From: Bryobacterales bacterium
GTDB lineage: Bacteria; Acidobacteriota; Terriglobia; Bryobacterales; Bryobacteraceae
NCBI GenBank assembly: GCA_003139735.1
Contig: PLGA01000133.1
Location: 1-7,788, forward strand
Direction of reading: 5' to 3'
Length of the DNA: 7,788 bases
Below the pieces are notes generated by a model. It was given only the letters and a program-made list of their open reading frames with translations, ran no database searches and was not told the DNA's origin. The position numbers and the translations under genes are program-made. Below, in pieces: positions 7,212-7,788 of the stretch; position 1 is the first letter of the stretch; every line of letters starts with the position of its first letter.

Positions 7212-7239
7212 AGTATACATCCGGTTCGCAGATCGTCAA
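7212..7239 (-). promoter_or_regulatory. Sigma70-type promoter of the ricin-domain gene
   Basis: Read on the minus strand, TTGACG (7239-7234) and TATACT (7217-7212) are separated by 16 bases. Each hexamer differs from the consensus at one position. Transcription would begin near 7205, giving a leader of about 50 bases that contains the ribosome binding site. An inverted repeat, CCGGTT (7200-7205) with AACCGG (7174-7179), could form a stem at the very 5' end of that leader. It may also drive the pxpA remnant and the DUF3052 gene downstream, since no terminator is seen between them. Confidence 0.65.
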
Positions 7240-7285
7240 TCTTTTGAGGAGCCGTCAACGCTAACTCGGGGCTAGTGTAGTGCGT

Positions 7286-7345
7286 GTGCGCCGGGATAAA
7301 CCGGCATGGAGTCGGGAATGCAAGAGTCCCACAGGAAAGGAGTAG
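7286..7345 (+). mobile_element. Possible 5' end of a group II intron (remnant)
   Basis: GTGCG at 7286-7290 matches the 5' boundary consensus of bacterial group II introns (GUGYG). It is followed by a small stem, CCGG-GATAAA-CCGG (7291-7304), and by GGGAATGCAAGAGTCCC and GGAAAGGAGTAGCGAACC, which resemble domain I sequence of such introns from memory. A second GTGCG at 7280-7284 is an alternative boundary. Intact introns have some 500 bases or more between this end and the reverse transcriptase frame; here only about 85 bases separate them, so a large internal deletion would be needed. This is suggestive, not proven. Confidence 0.4.
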
Positions 7346-7788
7346 CGAACCATCCTGACCTCGAGTCTTGCGTTCAGAGGATTCTCCTACGGGTTCCGGC
7401 CGGGACGCAGCCCGCACCAGGCGCTGGACGCGCTGAATGTGGGCATCTGCCGGAAGCGCGTGGGCTGGATTCTGGACGCCGACATTCGAGGGTTCTTCGA
7501 CAACATGAGCCACGAGTGGACGGAGCAGTTTGTCCAGCATCGCGTAGCCGACCCGCGGATACACCGTCTGATCCACAAATGGCTGAAGGCGGGAGTCAGC
7601 GAGGAAGGCGAATGGTCGGAGACGAGGGTAGGCACTCCGCAAGGCGCGGTGATTTCGCCGCTGCTAGCAAACGTCTACCTGCATTACGTGTTCGATCAGT
7701 GGGTGGAAGTTTGGCGGAAGAAGTTGGCGGGCGGCGATATGATTGTCGTCCGTTACGCTGACGATCGTGCGCCACGAGCGCAAAGGGC
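7346..7788 (+). pseudogene. ltrA: Group II intron reverse transcriptase (LtrA-like), fragment
   Basis: Group II intron-encoded proteins copy intron RNA into DNA and aid its splicing. The frame is open from just after TAG 7343-7345 to the window edge, with no start codon before the conserved blocks. Recognisable blocks are FRGFSYGFRPGRSPHQALDAL (from 7373), GWILDADIRGFFDNMSHEW (with the first catalytic Asp), HKWLKAGV, ETRVGTPQGAVISPLLANVYLHYVFD and the catalytic YADD (7754-7765). The N-terminal third of the family (about 100 or more residues before YGFRPGRS) is missing. Directly after YADD the family expects F-(I/V)-V-G-F and then a His-rich segment. Here the frame reads RAPRAQR, while the +1 frame reads VRHERKG, so a small frameshifting deletion is likely around 7766. 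The maturase and endonuclease parts would lie beyond the window. The family call is certain; inactivity is inferred from the lost start and the apparent frameshift. Confidence 0.85.

Noticed and set aside
5938..7275. A 445-residue open frame on the plus strand with internal repeats
   Set aside because: It lies antisense to the ricin-domain gene; its repeats are the complement of the trefoil repeats, and it runs across that gene's promoter and ribosome binding site.
7306..7761. A 151-residue plus-strand frame starting with ATG
   Set aside because: It is out of frame with the conserved reverse transcriptase blocks, which lie in the frame open from 7346.

Overview
The window is GC-rich bacterial DNA that most resembles an acidobacterium of the Solibacter/Bryobacterales kind. 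The main reason is a 1113-residue outer-membrane receptor with an N-terminal carboxypeptidase-regulatory-like domain and the barrel motif FNLFNHPQF, a family greatly expanded in those genomes. This placement is by family resemblance only; no rRNA or complete marker gene is present.

Layout from left to right. (1) 1-474, plus strand: the last 157 codons of groEL, closed by a strong intrinsic terminator (505-541). (2) 542-932: an intergenic stretch of about 390 bases, visibly less GC-rich than its surroundings, in which I see no convincing gene. (3) 933-4274, plus strand: the secreted TonB-dependent-receptor-like protein, ending at a very strong hairpin (4304-4332) shared with the convergent gene. 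(4) 5136-4336, minus strand: a two-domain protein with a degenerate receiver-like N-terminus and a clear DUF3052 C-terminus. (5) 5886-5221, minus strand: a LamB/YcsF (PxpA, 5-oxoprolinase subunit A-like) gene that has lost the conserved N-terminal strand of its family; three back-to-back hairpins lie between it and gene 4. (6) 7155-5914, minus strand: a 413-residue protein with one three-repeat ricin-type beta-trefoil and an unrecognised 265-residue C-terminal region. It has its own near-consensus sigma70-type promoter and a good ribosome binding site. (7) 7286-7788, plus strand: remains of a group II intron, with a possible 5' end and a reverse transcriptase fragment that has no start codon and runs off the window.

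The groEL and receptor genes look like ordinary chromosomal units, each with its own terminator. The minus-strand block (ricin protein, truncated pxpA, receiver-DUF3052 protein) is collinear and may be read partly from the single ricin promoter, but nothing shows a shared function. The missing pxpA 5' end next to the ricin gene, and the intron debris upstream of the ricin gene, suggest that 5.9-7.8 kb is a rearranged, accessory segment. The points most worth a second look are the receiver-DUF3052 fusion, the unknown C-terminal domain of the lectin, and the broken 5' end of pxpA. I did not find a clear multi-gene novel system.
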